A DNA stretch of 64,000 bases, taken from positions 1,433,501 through 1,497,500 of the forward strand of contig NZ_CP077073.1 in the NCBI RefSeq assembly GCF_019139535.1, written 5' to 3'. The notes below the pieces were generated by a model. That model did no database searches. It was not told the DNA's origin and worked only from the letters and a program-made list of their open reading frames with translations. A program made the translations under genes and the position numbers. Source of the stretch: Pseudomonas muyukensis. Lineage in GTDB: Bacteria > Pseudomonadota > Gammaproteobacteria > Pseudomonadales > Pseudomonadaceae. Shown here piece by piece: positions 52,462 through 62,364 of the stretch (position 1 is its first letter; every line of letters starts with the position of its first letter).

Positions 52462-54024
52462 TCAAAGGCCGGGCAGGTGCTGGCGGATCTGCTCGATCAG
52501 TTGGTCCATGCTGGCGCTTTCCTGGGTGTTCACGCGCTTGCTGTGCTTCTGCTCCTCGGCATCCAGCGGGTCGCGGCTGGCCTGCTGTGCCTGGATCACT
52601 TCCAGGGTGGCGTCCGAAGGGTCGATGGCTTCGGCCTGGCGCTGGGCCAGCCAGCTGGCGATCACCGCGTCAGGGGCCTGGCAGTCGAGAATCAGGAACG
52701 GCACGCCGGTCTCGCTGGCGACGTCCGCCGCTGCCTTGCGCTGCTCATGCTTGAGGTAGGTGGCGTCGAGCACCACCGGGAACCCGGCATGCAGGATGAT
52801 CTCTGCCAGCTCGTGCAGGCGCTGGTAGGTGGCAGCGCTGGCCTGCTTGTCGTAGATGCCGGCCTCCAGATGATCGGCATCGGCCGCCGATTGCTTGCCA
52901 AACAGGCGCTTGCGCTCCACGTCCGAACGCACGCGCACCGCGCCCAACGCCTCGACCAGGCGCATCGCCACATGGCTCTTGCCCACGGCCGAGACGCCCT
53001 GGGTGATCGCCAGCAGCCGCGAGGGGATGGCGCTGTAGCTTTCGGCCAGGTTGGCGTAGTTGCGGTAGGTGCGCAGGGTGGTGGCGCGCTGCACGCCATC
53101 GGCGTCCGGCGCCAGGCTGAACAGCGCGACCTTGGCCCGTACCAGGGCGCGATAAGCCTTGTAGAAGTTCAGCAGCTCCAGGCCCTTGTAGTCGCCGGTC
53201 AGTTCCAGGTACTGGCTGATGAACCGCCGCGACAGGCACTTCAGGCCACGGTCCTCGAGGTCCATGGCCAAGAAGCCGACATCGGCATAGACGTCGGTCA
53301 GGCGGAACGGTTCGTTGAACTCGATGCAGTCGAAGATCACCACCTTGCCGTCGATCAGGGTGGCGTTGCCCAGGTGGATATCGCCATGGCATTCACGAAT
53401 GAAGCCCTCGGCCTTGCGCGCCTCGAGCAGGCCGTGCAGGCGCTTGAAGCTGTCCTGGGCCCAGGCCTGCAGGTTGTCCAGCTGCTGCAGGTCGGCCTTG
53501 TCGGTGAGGAACGGGCGGATCTGCTCGAAGTTCTGCTCCACCGGCGCCATCACCGCATCCGGGGTGCCCAGTGGGTGGTCGACCGGCACTTGCGGCGCCT
53601 GCAGGTGGAACTCGGCGATCTGCCGGGCCATCTGGTCGATGTGCTCGGCGTTCAGTTCGCCGTTGGCCTGCAGGGTGCTGAGCATCTGGCCCTGGGGGAA
53701 CTGGCGCATCTTCAGGGCGTACTCGATAGGCGCCCCCTCGCCGCCCAGCACCGGCGCCTCGGCGCTGCCGGTAATCGGCAGCACTTCCAGGTACAAGCCT
53801 TCGGTCAGGCGCTGGTTCAGGCGCAGCTCTTCGTTACAAAAATGTCCGCGCTGGTCGAGGCCGGTGAAGTCGAGGAAACCGAAGTTCATCGGCTTCTTGA
53901 TCTTGTAGGCGTAATCGCCCGTGAGCAAAACCCAGGAGATGTGCGTCTCGATGAGCTGGAAGCCCGCGACGGGGTGCGGATAGAGGGCGGGGTTCTGCAG
54001 CGCGCTGATCAGGGCTTGGCTCAC
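52462..54024 (-). CDS. Bifunctional aminoglycoside-phosphotransferase-like / P-loop ATPase protein
   Basis: The 520-residue protein has an N-terminal APH/choline-kinase-like domain (1-320) with the catalytic loop CHGDIHLGNATLIDGKVVIFDCIEFN (HGD and later DCIEF) and a C-terminal P-loop kinase domain with the Walker A-like motif GVSAVGKSH near residue 345. RSDVERKRLFG, YDKQASAATYQRLHELAEIIL, VVLDATYLKHEQR follow, typical of zeta/chloramphenicol-kinase-like phosphotransferases. Such fused proteins are widespread and their substrate is unknown; drug resistance is not implied. The ATG is MSQALISALQNPALYPHPV. Divergent from mrcB across 118 bases. Confidence 0.83.
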   Translation of the reverse strand: MSQALISALQNPALYPHPVAGFQLIETHISWVLLTGDYAYKIKKPMNFGFLDFTGLDQRGHFCNEELRLNQRLTEGLYLEVLPITGSAEAPVLGGEGAPIEYALKMRQFPQGQMLSTLQANGELNAEHIDQMARQIAEFHLQAPQVPVDHPLGTPDAVMAPVEQNFEQIRPFLTDKADLQQLDNLQAWAQDSFKRLHGLLEARKAEGFIRECHGDIHLGNATLIDGKVVIFDCIEFNEPFRLTDVYADVGFLAMDLEDRGLKCLSRRFISQYLELTGDYKGLELLNFYKAYRALVRAKVALFSLAPDADGVQRATTLRTYRNYANLAESYSAIPSRLLAITQGVSAVGKSHVAMRLVEALGAVRVRSDVERKRLFGKQSAADADHLEAGIYDKQASAATYQRLHELAEIILHAGFPVVLDATYLKHEQRKAAADVASETGVPFLILDCQAPDAVIASWLAQRQAEAIDPSDATLEVIQAQQASRDPLDAEEQKHSKRVNTQESASMDQLIEQIRQHLPGL

Positions 54025-54142
54025 GGATCATCCTTTAATGGGTAAGGGAATTCGAATCGGACATTATGGTCAATGGTGCCGTCCCTGCAAACCGCCGAGG
54101 GGCGCCTGCCCCCCTTTTCCAAAGTGCGTATAATCCGCCGCC

Positions 54143-56464
54143 ATGACACGTACCCGAAATTCCCGCACCGCAAAAAAACGCCCGTCCGGCCGCTCTCGCG
54201 CCTGGCTGGGCTGGGCGCTCAAGCTCAGCCTGGTCGGCCTGGTGGTGATTGCCGGTTTCGCGGTCTACCTCGATGCCACCGTCCAGGAGAAGTTCTCCGG
54301 CAAGCGCTGGACCATCCCGGCCAAGGTGTATGCCCGGCCGCTGGAGCTGTTCGTCGGCCAGAAGCTGAGCAAGAACGACTTTCTCACCGAACTCGACGCC
54401 CTGGGCTACCGCCGCGAAAGCGCGGCCAACGGCCCGGGCGCGGCCTCGGTCAACGGCAACAACGTCGATCTCAACACCCGTGGCTTCCAGTTCTATGAAG
54501 GCATGGAGCCGGCGCAGTTCGTGCGTGTGCGCTTCTCCGGCGACTATGTCGCAGGCCTGAGCGGCGCCAATGGCGGCAAGCTCGACGTGGTGCGCCTCGA
54601 GCCGCTGATGATCGGCGGTATCTACCCGAAGAACCTCGAAGACCGCATCCTGATCAAGATCGACCAGGTGCCGCCCTACCTGGTGGAAACCCTGATCGCC
54701 ACCGAGGACCGTGACTTCTACAGCCACTTTGGCGTGTCGCCCAAGTCCATCGCCCGGGCCGTGTGGGTCAACACCTCCTCGGGGGCCATGCGCCAGGGCG
54801 GCAGCACCCTGACCCAGCAGTTGGTGAAGAACTTCTTCCTCACCAACGAGCGCAGCCTCAGCCGCAAGCTGACCGAGGCGATGATGTCGGTGCTGCTGGA
54901 AGTGCACTACGACAAGCGCGAGATCCTCGAGGCCTACCTCAACGAAGTGTTCATCGGCCAGGACGGCCAGCGCGCGGTACACGGCTTCGGCCTGGCCAGC
55001 CAGTTCTTTTTCAGCCAGCCGCTGCAGGAGCTCAAGCTGCACCAGATCGCCTTGCTGGTGGGCATGGTCAAGGGGCCGTCCTACTACAACCCACGCCGCC
55101 ACCCCGAGCGCGCCCTGCAACGGCGCAACCTGGTGCTCGACCTGCTCGCCGAGCAGGGCGTGGCCACACAGGACGTGGTCGACGCGGCGAAGAAGATGCC
55201 CCTGGGCGTGACCAAGCGCGGCAGCCTGGCCGACAGCTCGTTCCCGGCCTTCCTCGACCTGGTCAAGCGTCAGCTGCGCCAGGACTACCGCGACGAAGAC
55301 TTGACCGAAGAAGGCCTGCGCATCTTCACCAGTTTCGACCCGATCCTGCAGATGAAGGCCGAGACCGCCATGAGCGAGACCTTCAAGCGCCTGGCCGGGC
55401 GCAAGGGCGCCGACGAAGTGGAGTCGGCGATGGTCGTCACCAACCCCGAGACCGGCGAAGTGCAGGCGCTGATCGGCAGCCGCCAGTCGGGCTTCGCCGG
55501 TTTCAACCGCGCCATCGACGCGGTGCGCCCGATCGGCTCGCTGGTCAAGCCGGCGGTCTACCTGACCGCGCTGGAGCAACCGAGCAAGTTCACCCTGACC
55601 AGCTGGGTGCAGGACGAGCCGTTCTCGGTCAAGGGCGCCGATGGCCAGGTATGGCGGCCACAGAACTACGACCGCCGCCCCCACGGCACCATCTACCTGT
55701 ACCAGGGCCTGGCCAACTCCTACAACCTGTCCACCGCCAAGCTCGGCCTGGAAGTGGGCGTGCCTAACGTGATCAAGACCATCGGCCGGCTGGGCGTGCA
55801 GGTCGACTGGCCGGCGTTCCCGTCGATGCTGCTGGGGGCCGGCGGCATGTCGCCGATGCAGGTGGCGACCATGTACCAGACCCTCGCCAACGGCGGTTTC
55901 AACACGCCGATGCGCGGTATCCGCAGCGTGCTCACCGCCGAAGGCGAGCCGCTCAAGCGCTACCCGTTCCAGATCCAACAGACCTTCGACCCGGGCTCGA
56001 TCTACCTGGTGCAGAACGCCATGCAGCGGGTGATGCGCGAAGGTACTGGGCGGTCGGTGTACAGCCAGTTGCCCAGCTCGCTGACCCTGGCCGGCAAGAC
56101 CGGCACCAGCAACGACTCGCGCGACAGCTGGTTCTCCGGCTTCAGCCAGGACTTGCTGGCCGTGGTGTGGCTGGGCCGCGACGACAACGGCAAGACACCG
56201 TTCACCGGCGCCACCGGGGCGTTGCAGGTGTGGACCAGCTTCATGAAGAAGGCCGATCCGCTGCCGCTGGACATGCCGCAGCCGGATAATGTGGTGCAGG
56301 CCTGGATCGACCCGTACAGCGGTCAAGGCTCCGACGGTAGCTGTCCGGGAGCGGTGCAGATGCCGTATATTCGCGGCAGTGAACCACCCGCTGGCGCCAC
56401 CTGTGGTGGCGAGCAGAACCCGGCCGAATCGGTGATGGACTGGGTCAAGGGCTGGATGAATTGA
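54143..56464 (+). CDS. mrcB: Penicillin-binding protein 1b (bifunctional transglycosylase/transpeptidase)
   Basis: PBP1b (773 residues) polymerises and crosslinks peptidoglycan. A basic cytoplasmic start is followed by a membrane helix (WALKLSLVGLVVIAGFAVYL, about 25-44), a UvrB-like linker, and a GT51 glycosyltransferase domain with LIATEDRDFYSHFGVSP and RQGGSTLTQQLVKNFFLTNERS. The transpeptidase domain has SLVKP (active Ser-x-x-Lys), SYN and KTGTS (GKTGTSNDSRDSWF). The ATG (MTRTRNSRTAKKRPSG) was chosen. It is followed by a likely activator lipoprotein gene. Confidence 0.96.
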   Translation: MTRTRNSRTAKKRPSGRSRAWLGWALKLSLVGLVVIAGFAVYLDATVQEKFSGKRWTIPAKVYARPLELFVGQKLSKNDFLTELDALGYRRESAANGPGAASVNGNNVDLNTRGFQFYEGMEPAQFVRVRFSGDYVAGLSGANGGKLDVVRLEPLMIGGIYPKNLEDRILIKIDQVPPYLVETLIATEDRDFYSHFGVSPKSIARAVWVNTSSGAMRQGGSTLTQQLVKNFFLTNERSLSRKLTEAMMSVLLEVHYDKREILEAYLNEVFIGQDGQRAVHGFGLASQFFFSQPLQELKLHQIALLVGMVKGPSYYNPRRHPERALQRRNLVLDLLAEQGVATQDVVDAAKKMPLGVTKRGSLADSSFPAFLDLVKRQLRQDYRDEDLTEEGLRIFTSFDPILQMKAETAMSETFKRLAGRKGADEVESAMVVTNPETGEVQALIGSRQSGFAGFNRAIDAVRPIGSLVKPAVYLTALEQPSKFTLTSWVQDEPFSVKGADGQVWRPQNYDRRPHGTIYLYQGLANSYNLSTAKLGLEVGVPNVIKTIGRLGVQVDWPAFPSMLLGAGGMSPMQVATMYQTLANGGFNTPMRGIRSVLTAEGEPLKRYPFQIQQTFDPGSIYLVQNAMQRVMREGTGRSVYSQLPSSLTLAGKTGTSNDSRDSWFSGFSQDLLAVVWLGRDDNGKTPFTGATGALQVWTSFMKKADPLPLDMPQPDNVVQAWIDPYSGQGSDGSCPGAVQMPYIRGSEPPAGATCGGEQNPAESVMDWVKGWMN

Positions 56465-56489
56465 GCACGAGCTTTGAAGAGGGTGTGAA

Positions 56490-57260
56490 GTGAACAAGTG
56501 GTGGATTCCTGCCTTGACCGCGGTGGCCGTATTGCACGGCTGTGCCAGTGTCCCGCGTGGCAATATCCCGGTGGTGGATTCGAGCACCCGGGTTTCCGAC
56601 AACGAGCGGGTCATGGCCAAGCGCAACGCGGCCTACCCGACCAGCGGTGGCAGCCGCCAGTCGCAGGCGTTACCGGAAGACTCCGGCGTCACCGTGATGA
56701 TCCCGCAGGGTACCGGCGGCGCGCCGATCCAGTCGTTCCCGGCCGGTAGCAGCGCGGCGCCGATCAGCACCGGCCCGATTACCCCGGGCCCGGTCAGCAG
56801 TGGGCCGATCACCACCAATCCCAACCCGATCGCCGACGAACCGTTCGACATCGCCTCGATGAGCAAGCCGGCGCCGGTCACCAGCGCCCCCACCGGCATC
56901 CCGCGTGCCAGTGGTGGCCTGTCGGCCGACGAGCAGCTCGACGGCCCGGTGCTGGCGCTGCTGACCACCGCCCAGCAACAACAGGGTAGCGGTGACTTCA
57001 ACGGTGCCGCCTCGAGCCTGGAACGTGCCCAGCGCATCGCCCCGCGCGAGCCGCAGGTGCTGTTCCGCCTGGCTCAGGTGCGCCTGTCGCAGGGCGATGC
57101 CGCGCAGTCCGAGCAACTGGCACGCCGTGCCCTGACCTACGCCAACGGTCGCCCAGACCTGCAGGCCCAGCTGTGGAACACCATCGCCCAGGCCCGTGAA
57201 AAGCAGGGTGACAGCGCAGGTGCCGCGCTGGCGCGGCAGAAGGCGCGGGTCAACCTGTGA
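56490..57260 (+). CDS. TPR-containing lipoprotein, probable PBP1b activator LpoP
   Basis: The 256-residue protein has a lipobox AVLHGC with Cys18, a Gly/Pro/Ser/Thr-rich linker (PITTGPITPGPVSSGPIT-like repeats at about 80-110), and a C-terminal helical TPR-like domain (about 155-250) with VLALLTTAQQQQGSGDFNGAASSLERAQRIAPREPQVLFRLAQVRLSQGDAAQSEQLARRAL. It has the order and domain plan of LpoP of P. aeruginosa, which lies directly downstream of the PBP1b gene. The start is a GTG (MNKWWIPALTAVAVLHGC) after GAGGGTGTGAA. Its stop overlaps the yqcC start (TGATG). Confidence 0.78.
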   Translation: MNKWWIPALTAVAVLHGCASVPRGNIPVVDSSTRVSDNERVMAKRNAAYPTSGGSRQSQALPEDSGVTVMIPQGTGGAPIQSFPAGSSAAPISTGPITPGPVSSGPITTNPNPIADEPFDIASMSKPAPVTSAPTGIPRASGGLSADEQLDGPVLALLTTAQQQQGSGDFNGAASSLERAQRIAPREPQVLFRLAQVRLSQGDAAQSEQLARRALTYANGRPDLQAQLWNTIAQAREKQGDSAGAALARQKARVNL

Positions 57261-57589
57261 TGGAACAGCGCATTCTCGATATCGCCGATCAACTGCTGCT
57301 GATCGAGCAGGAGCTCAAGGTCCAAGGCTGGTGGAGCGACGCCACCCCCAGTGCCGAGGCGTTGGCCAGCGTGGAGCCGTTCGCGGTGGACCGCATGAGC
57401 TTCGAACAGTGGCTGCAGTGGATCTTCCTGCCGCGCATGAAGCTGATCCTCGAGCACGGGCACCCGTTGCCCAGCGCCTCGGGCATCCTGGTGATGGCCG
57501 AGACGGTGTTTGTCGACCGCCCGGAACAAAGCCGCGAGCTACGGCGTCTGCTCGCAACTTTCGACCAATTGATCGCGCCTTCCGCCTGA
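57260..57589 (+). CDS. yqcC: YqcC family protein (DUF446)
   Basis: The 109-residue protein has the YqcC pattern: ILDIADQLLLIEQELKVQGWW, then PFAVDRMSFEQWLQWIFLPRMKLILEHGHPLP and SGILVMAETVF. It is wholly helical and of unknown function. The ATG overlaps the stop of the preceding lipoprotein gene, so it is in the mrcB operon by coupling. An intrinsic terminator follows 20 bases later. Confidence 0.88.
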   Translation: MEQRILDIADQLLLIEQELKVQGWWSDATPSAEALASVEPFAVDRMSFEQWLQWIFLPRMKLILEHGHPLPSASGILVMAETVFVDRPEQSRELRRLLATFDQLIAPSA

Positions 57590-57608
57590 TTTCTACCGTT
57601 TTTCCTTC

Positions 57609-57636
57609 AAGGGCCGCAGATTGTGGCCCTTTTTTG
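57609..57636 (+). terminator. Intrinsic terminator after yqcC
   Basis: AAGGGCCGCA-GATTG-TGTGGCCCTT is followed by TTTTTT and marks the end of the mrcB group. Confidence 0.85.
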
Positions 57637-57996
57637 TGGAAATCTTATTTTTCCTGCTGCTGCTCAGGGTATTAGTGGTGGTGAGAATTCATCTTGATGA
57701 AAAATTGGCAATAATTTCTCTTGACTTGTGGGCGCCGAATCACAAGAATCCAGATTCCGCTGTAGAGGGACTGCCAGAAGCAGACCCGCTAAGCAGATCA
57801 TGAGGCGCACACCCGCGCCGACTTGCTACACCCCGCAACGCGTTACCTCGCGCTGGGTGGGAAAGCCCGCAACACACCAGGGTATTCCCAATACTTGCTC
57901 AGTCAGTGCTGACGTTCGCTCATGCTCTGCTTGGCAGTAAACCTAATAAGACCCGCTCAGTGAGGGCGGTATTCTGGCGTTTTAGAGGTGAACAAC
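57637..57996. other. ilvI upstream region (no assigned gene)
   Basis: About 360 bases with no convincing protein gene. The first third is AT-rich and contains TTGACT (57721-57726), with AAGAAT 17 bases downstream as a possible but weak promoter. An open frame from 57636 to 57803 has an unusual run of Ile, Leu and Val (see findings). A short hairpin (CCGC TCAGTGAGG GCGG) lies near 57952 before the ilvI start. A regulatory leader for the branched-chain operon is likely, but its form is not clear. Confidence 0.4.
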
Positions 57997-59721
57997 GTGG
58001 AGCTCTTATCCGGCGCTGAAATGGTCGTCCGCTTCTTGCGCGACGAAGGCGTTAAGCACATCTACGGGTACCCAGGCGGTGCTCTCCTGCATGTTTACGA
58101 TGCCTTGTTCAAGGAACCGGAAGTCCAGCACATCCTGGTTCGCCACGAACAGGCTGCCACCCATATGGCGGACGGATACGCCCGTGCCACCGGCAAGGCC
58201 GGCGTGGTACTGGTGACTTCCGGTCCAGGCGCGACCAATGCCATCACCGGCATTGCCACCGCTTACATGGACTCCATCCCGATGGTCATCCTGTCTGGCC
58301 AGGTGCCCAGCACCATGGTCGGCACCGATGCCTTCCAGGAAACCGACATGATCGGTATCTCGCGGCCGATCGTGAAGCACAGCTTCATGGTCAAGCATGC
58401 CTCGGAAATTCCTGAAGTCCTGAAAAAAGCCTTCTATCTGGCGCAATCCGGCCGTCCCGGTCCGGTCGTGGTCGACATTCCAAAAGATATGACCAACCCG
58501 GCCGAGAAGTTCGAGTACATCTACCCGAAAAAGGTCAAGCTGCGTTCGTATAGCCCGGCCCTGCGCGGCCACTCCGGGCAGATCCGCAAGGCAGCCGAAA
58601 TGCTCCTGGCGGCCAAGCGGCCAATCGTTTATGCCGGCGGCGGCGTGATTCTCGGCGGCGGCTCCGAAGCCCTCACCGAAATCGCCAAGTCGCTGAACCT
58701 GCCAGTCACCAACACCCTCATGGGCCTCGGTGGCTTCCCAGGTACCGACCGCCAGTTCCTCGGTATGCTCGGCATGCACGGCAGCTACACCGCCAACATG
58801 GCCATGCACAACGCCGACGTGATCTTCGCCGTCGGTGCGCGCTTCGACGACCGCGTGGTCAACGGCCCGGCCAAGTTCTGCCCGAACGCCAAGATCATCC
58901 ACATCGACATCGACCCGGCGTCGATCTCGAAGATGATCAAGGCCGACGTGCCGATCGTCGGCCCGGTCGAAAGCGTGCTCAGCGAGATGCTCGCGATCCT
59001 CAAGGAAATCGGCGAGCAGCCCGACAAGGCAGCGCTGGATGCCTGGTGGAAGCAGATCGACGAATGGCGCGGCGACGGCGAGCTGTTCCCCTACGACAAG
59101 GGCGACGGCAACATCATCAAGCCGCAACAGGTCATCGAGACCCTGTGCGAAGTGACCAAGGGCGATGCCTTCGTCACCTCCGACGTCGGCCAGCACCAGA
59201 TGTTCGCGGCGCAGTACTACCGCTTCAACAAGCCCAACCGCTGGATCAACTCCGGTGGCCTGGGCACCATGGGCTTTGGCTTCCCGGCGGCGATGGGCAT
59301 CAAGCTCAACTTCCCCGACCAGGATGTGGCCTGCGTGACCGGTGAAGGCAGCATCCAGATGAACATCCAGGAGCTGTCCACCTGCATGCAGTACGGCCTG
59401 CCGGTGAAGATCGTCAACCTGAACAACGGTGTGTTGGGCATGGTCCGCCAATGGCAGGACATGGCCTACAACGGCCGCCACTCGCACTCCTATGTCGAGT
59501 CGCTGCCGGACTTCGTCAAGCTGGCCGAGGCCTATGGCCATGTGGGTATCCGCATCACCAGCCTGAAGGACCTCAAGCCCAAGCTCGAGGAAGCCTTCGC
59601 GATGAAGGATCGCCTGGTGTTCATCGATATCGCGGTCGACCGCACCGAGCACGTCTATCCGATGCAGATCAAGGATGGCTCGATGCGTGACATGTGGCTG
59701 AGCAAGACGGAGCGTACCTGA
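57997..59721 (+). CDS. ilvI: Acetolactate synthase, large catalytic subunit
   Basis: IlvI (574 residues) makes acetolactate from pyruvate for valine and leucine synthesis, with thiamine diphosphate and FAD. The GTG at 57997 gives [14 protein letters not shown], has AGAGGTG at the right spacing, and equals the known P. aeruginosa start; an in-frame GTG three codons upstream overlaps that ribosome binding site. Catalytic Glu51 is in [15 protein letters not shown]. The thiamine motif [29 protein letters not shown] and the pattern FGF PAAMG follow. It precedes ilvH by a single base. Confidence 0.97.
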   Translation: MELLSGAEMVVRFLRDEGVKHIYGYPGGALLHVYDALFKEPEVQHILVRHEQAATHMADGYARATGKAGVVLVTSGPGATNAITGIATAYMDSIPMVILSGQVPSTMVGTDAFQETDMIGISRPIVKHSFMVKHASEIPEVLKKAFYLAQSGRPGPVVVDIPKDMTNPAEKFEYIYPKKVKLRSYSPALRGHSGQIRKAAEMLLAAKRPIVYAGGGVILGGGSEALTEIAKSLNLPVTNTLMGLGGFPGTDRQFLGMLGMHGSYTANMAMHNADVIFAVGARFDDRVVNGPAKFCPNAKIIHIDIDPASISKMIKADVPIVGPVESVLSEMLAILKEIGEQPDKAALDAWWKQIDEWRGDGELFPYDKGDGNIIKPQQVIETLCEVTKGDAFVTSDVGQHQMFAAQYYRFNKPNRWINSGGLGTMGFGFPAAMGIKLNFPDQDVACVTGEGSIQMNIQELSTCMQYGLPVKIVNLNNGVLGMVRQWQDMAYNGRHSHSYVESLPDFVKLAEAYGHVGIRITSLKDLKPKLEEAFAMKDRLVFIDIAVDRTEHVYPMQIKDGSMRDMWLSKTERT

Positions 59722-59722
59722 T

Positions 59723-60214
59723 ATGCGGCATATCATTTCCCTGCTGCTGGAAAACGAACCCGGTGCCTTGTCTCGCGTGGTCGGCCTGTTCTCCCAGCGC
59801 AACTACAACATTGAAAGCCTGACCGTGGCACCGACCGAAGACCCGACCCTGTCGCGTCTGACGCTGACCACCGTTGGCCATGACGAGGTGATCGAGCAGA
59901 TCACCAAGAACCTGAACAAGCTGGTCGAAGTGGTCAAGCTTGTCGACCTCTCGGAAAGCGCTCACATCGAGCGTGAACTGATGTTGGTCAAGGTCAAGGC
60001 CACCGGCGCCCAGCGGGCCGAGATCAAGCGCACTACGGATATTTTCCGTGGCCAGATCGTCGATGTGACCGCCAGCGTGTACACCGTGCAGCTGAGCGGC
60101 ACCAGCGACAAACTGGACAGCTTCATCCAGGCCATCGGTACCGCATCGATTCTCGAAACCGTGCGCAGTGGAGTCACCGGCATTGCCCGTGGCGACAAAG
60201 TGCTCAGCATCTAA
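59723..60214 (+). CDS. ilvH: Acetolactate synthase, small regulatory subunit
   Basis: IlvH (163 residues) confers valine feedback inhibition and activity on IlvI. The ACT domain is in MRHIISLLLENEPGALSRVVGLFSQRNYNIESLTVAPTED with the Asn/Gly contacts (ENEPGALSRV), and the second domain is in RELMLVKVKATGAQRAEIKRTTDIFRGQIVDV. The ATG is one base after ilvI stops. Length is normal. Confidence 0.97.
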   Translation: MRHIISLLLENEPGALSRVVGLFSQRNYNIESLTVAPTEDPTLSRLTLTTVGHDEVIEQITKNLNKLVEVVKLVDLSESAHIERELMLVKVKATGAQRAEIKRTTDIFRGQIVDVTASVYTVQLSGTSDKLDSFIQAIGTASILETVRSGVTGIARGDKVLSI

Positions 60215-60255
60215 CTTCAAAAATTAGCGATGGCTCCACTGGGGCCGAGATATAA

Positions 60256-61284
<1,029 letters not shown>

Positions 61285-61302
61285 GGTCTGGTTCGATAAA
61301 TG

Positions 61303-61329
61303 AAAAACGCGGCTTCGGCCGCGTTTTTT
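61303..61329 (+). terminator. Intrinsic terminator after ilvC
   Basis: AAAAACGCGGC-TTCG-GCCGCGTT is followed by TTTT. The perfect stem and UUCG loop make a strong terminator. Confidence 0.95.
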
Positions 61330-61348
61330 CGTTTGCGCGGCCAGCTTC

Positions 61349-61357
61349 TGGTATAAA
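61349..61357 (+). promoter_or_regulatory. Extended -10 promoter candidate of pssA
   Basis: TGGTATAAA fits the extended -10 pattern TGnTATAAT and lies about 80 bases before the pssA start, after the ilvC terminator. No matching -35 box is seen at 17 bases. Confidence 0.4.
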
Positions 61358-61435
61358 GCGACCAGTGGCTCGCCGTCAGAACCTGTTTCGCGGGCCCATG
61401 TCGAACATATTCCACACTGTTGCAAGGTACTTTTC

Positions 61436-62287
61436 ATGAGCGAACGTCCCGAAGAGCCGAACAAGCCCTCCGACGCCGAAAGCCTGCTACCTGTCGATGA
61501 GCACGTTGAAGAAGGTCATGACGCCGAAGGGCGCAAGGTCCGTCACCGCGGCATCTACCTGCTGCCCAACCTGTTCACTACCGCGAACCTGTTCGCCGGC
61601 TTCTATTCCATCATCAGCTCGATGAGCGCGCAGAGCGCCCTGAGCGCCGGTGACCCGCGCGAGGCGAGCAAGTATTTCGCCTTCGCCGCCATCGCCATTT
61701 TCGTGGCCATGGTCCTCGACGGCCTCGACGGTCGTGTCGCGCGCATGACCAACACCCAGAGCGCCTTCGGTGCCGAGTACGACTCGCTGTCGGACATGGT
61801 CGCCTTCGGTGTGGCTCCGGCCCTGCTGGCATTCGGTTGGGCGCTGGGCGACATGGGCAAGGTCGGCTGGATGGTCGCCTTCATCTATGTAGCCGGTGCG
61901 GCACTGCGCCTGGCGCGCTTCAACACCCAGGTCGGCACCGCCGACAAGCGCTACTTCATCGGCCTGGCCAGCCCGGCCGCGGCAGGTGTGGTGGCCGGTA
62001 CCGTGTGGGCGTTCAGCGACTACGGCATCCAGGGTTCGAAGCTGTCGTTCCTGGTGGCGCTGCTGGTCGCTGCCGCGGGCATGCTGATGGTCAGCAACAT
62101 CAAGTACAACAGCTTCAAGGAGCTCGACCTCAAGGGCCGCGTGCCTTTCGTCGCGATCCTCGCGGTGGTGCTGGTGTTCGCCGTGGTGTTCAGCGATCCA
62201 CCGCGCATCCTGCTGCTGATCTTCCTGGCCTATGCTGCGTCGGGGCCGATCCAGTTCCTGTTGCGGGCACGCCGTCGCAAATCCTGA
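61436..62287 (+). CDS. pssA: CDP-diacylglycerol-serine O-phosphatidyltransferase
   Basis: PssA (283 residues) makes phosphatidylserine, the precursor of phosphatidylethanolamine. The CDP-alcohol phosphotransferase signature DGLDGRVARMTNTQSAFGAEYDSLSDM (D-x2-DG-x2-AR-x8-G-x3-D-x3-D) is complete at about 95-121. About six to eight membrane helices follow (LPNLFTTANLFAGFYSI first). A charged N-terminal extension (1-40) is seen. It is the membrane-bound Bacillus/Pseudomonas type, not the E. coli PLD type. The ATG has AAGGTACTTTTC upstream. Confidence 0.96.
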   Translation: MSERPEEPNKPSDAESLLPVDEHVEEGHDAEGRKVRHRGIYLLPNLFTTANLFAGFYSIISSMSAQSALSAGDPREASKYFAFAAIAIFVAMVLDGLDGRVARMTNTQSAFGAEYDSLSDMVAFGVAPALLAFGWALGDMGKVGWMVAFIYVAGAALRLARFNTQVGTADKRYFIGLASPAAAGVVAGTVWAFSDYGIQGSKLSFLVALLVAAAGMLMVSNIKYNSFKELDLKGRVPFVAILAVVLVFAVVFSDPPRILLLIFLAYAASGPIQFLLRARRRKS

Positions 62288-62314
62288 CAAGGATTTAATC
62301 GCGGAATAACCTGC

Positions 62315-62362
62315 CGGCTCCATAGTCTTACGTGTACATCAGTTGCCCGTGCTATGGAGCCG
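62315..62362 (+). promoter_or_regulatory. Inverted repeat covering the msrP ribosome binding site
   Basis: CGGCTCCATAG (62315-62325) and CTATGGAGCCG (62352-62362) are perfect 11-base complements with a 26-base spacer. The right arm contains GGAG, the msrP ribosome binding site two bases before the ATG. In RNA the stem would hide the site; in DNA it could be an operator. Confidence 0.55.
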
Positions 62363-62364
62363 CC

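Noticed and set aside
57728..57940. A 70-residue frame in the ilvI upstream region
   Set aside because: It has no ribosome binding site, no recognisable motif and a random-looking Arg/Ser/Pro content.
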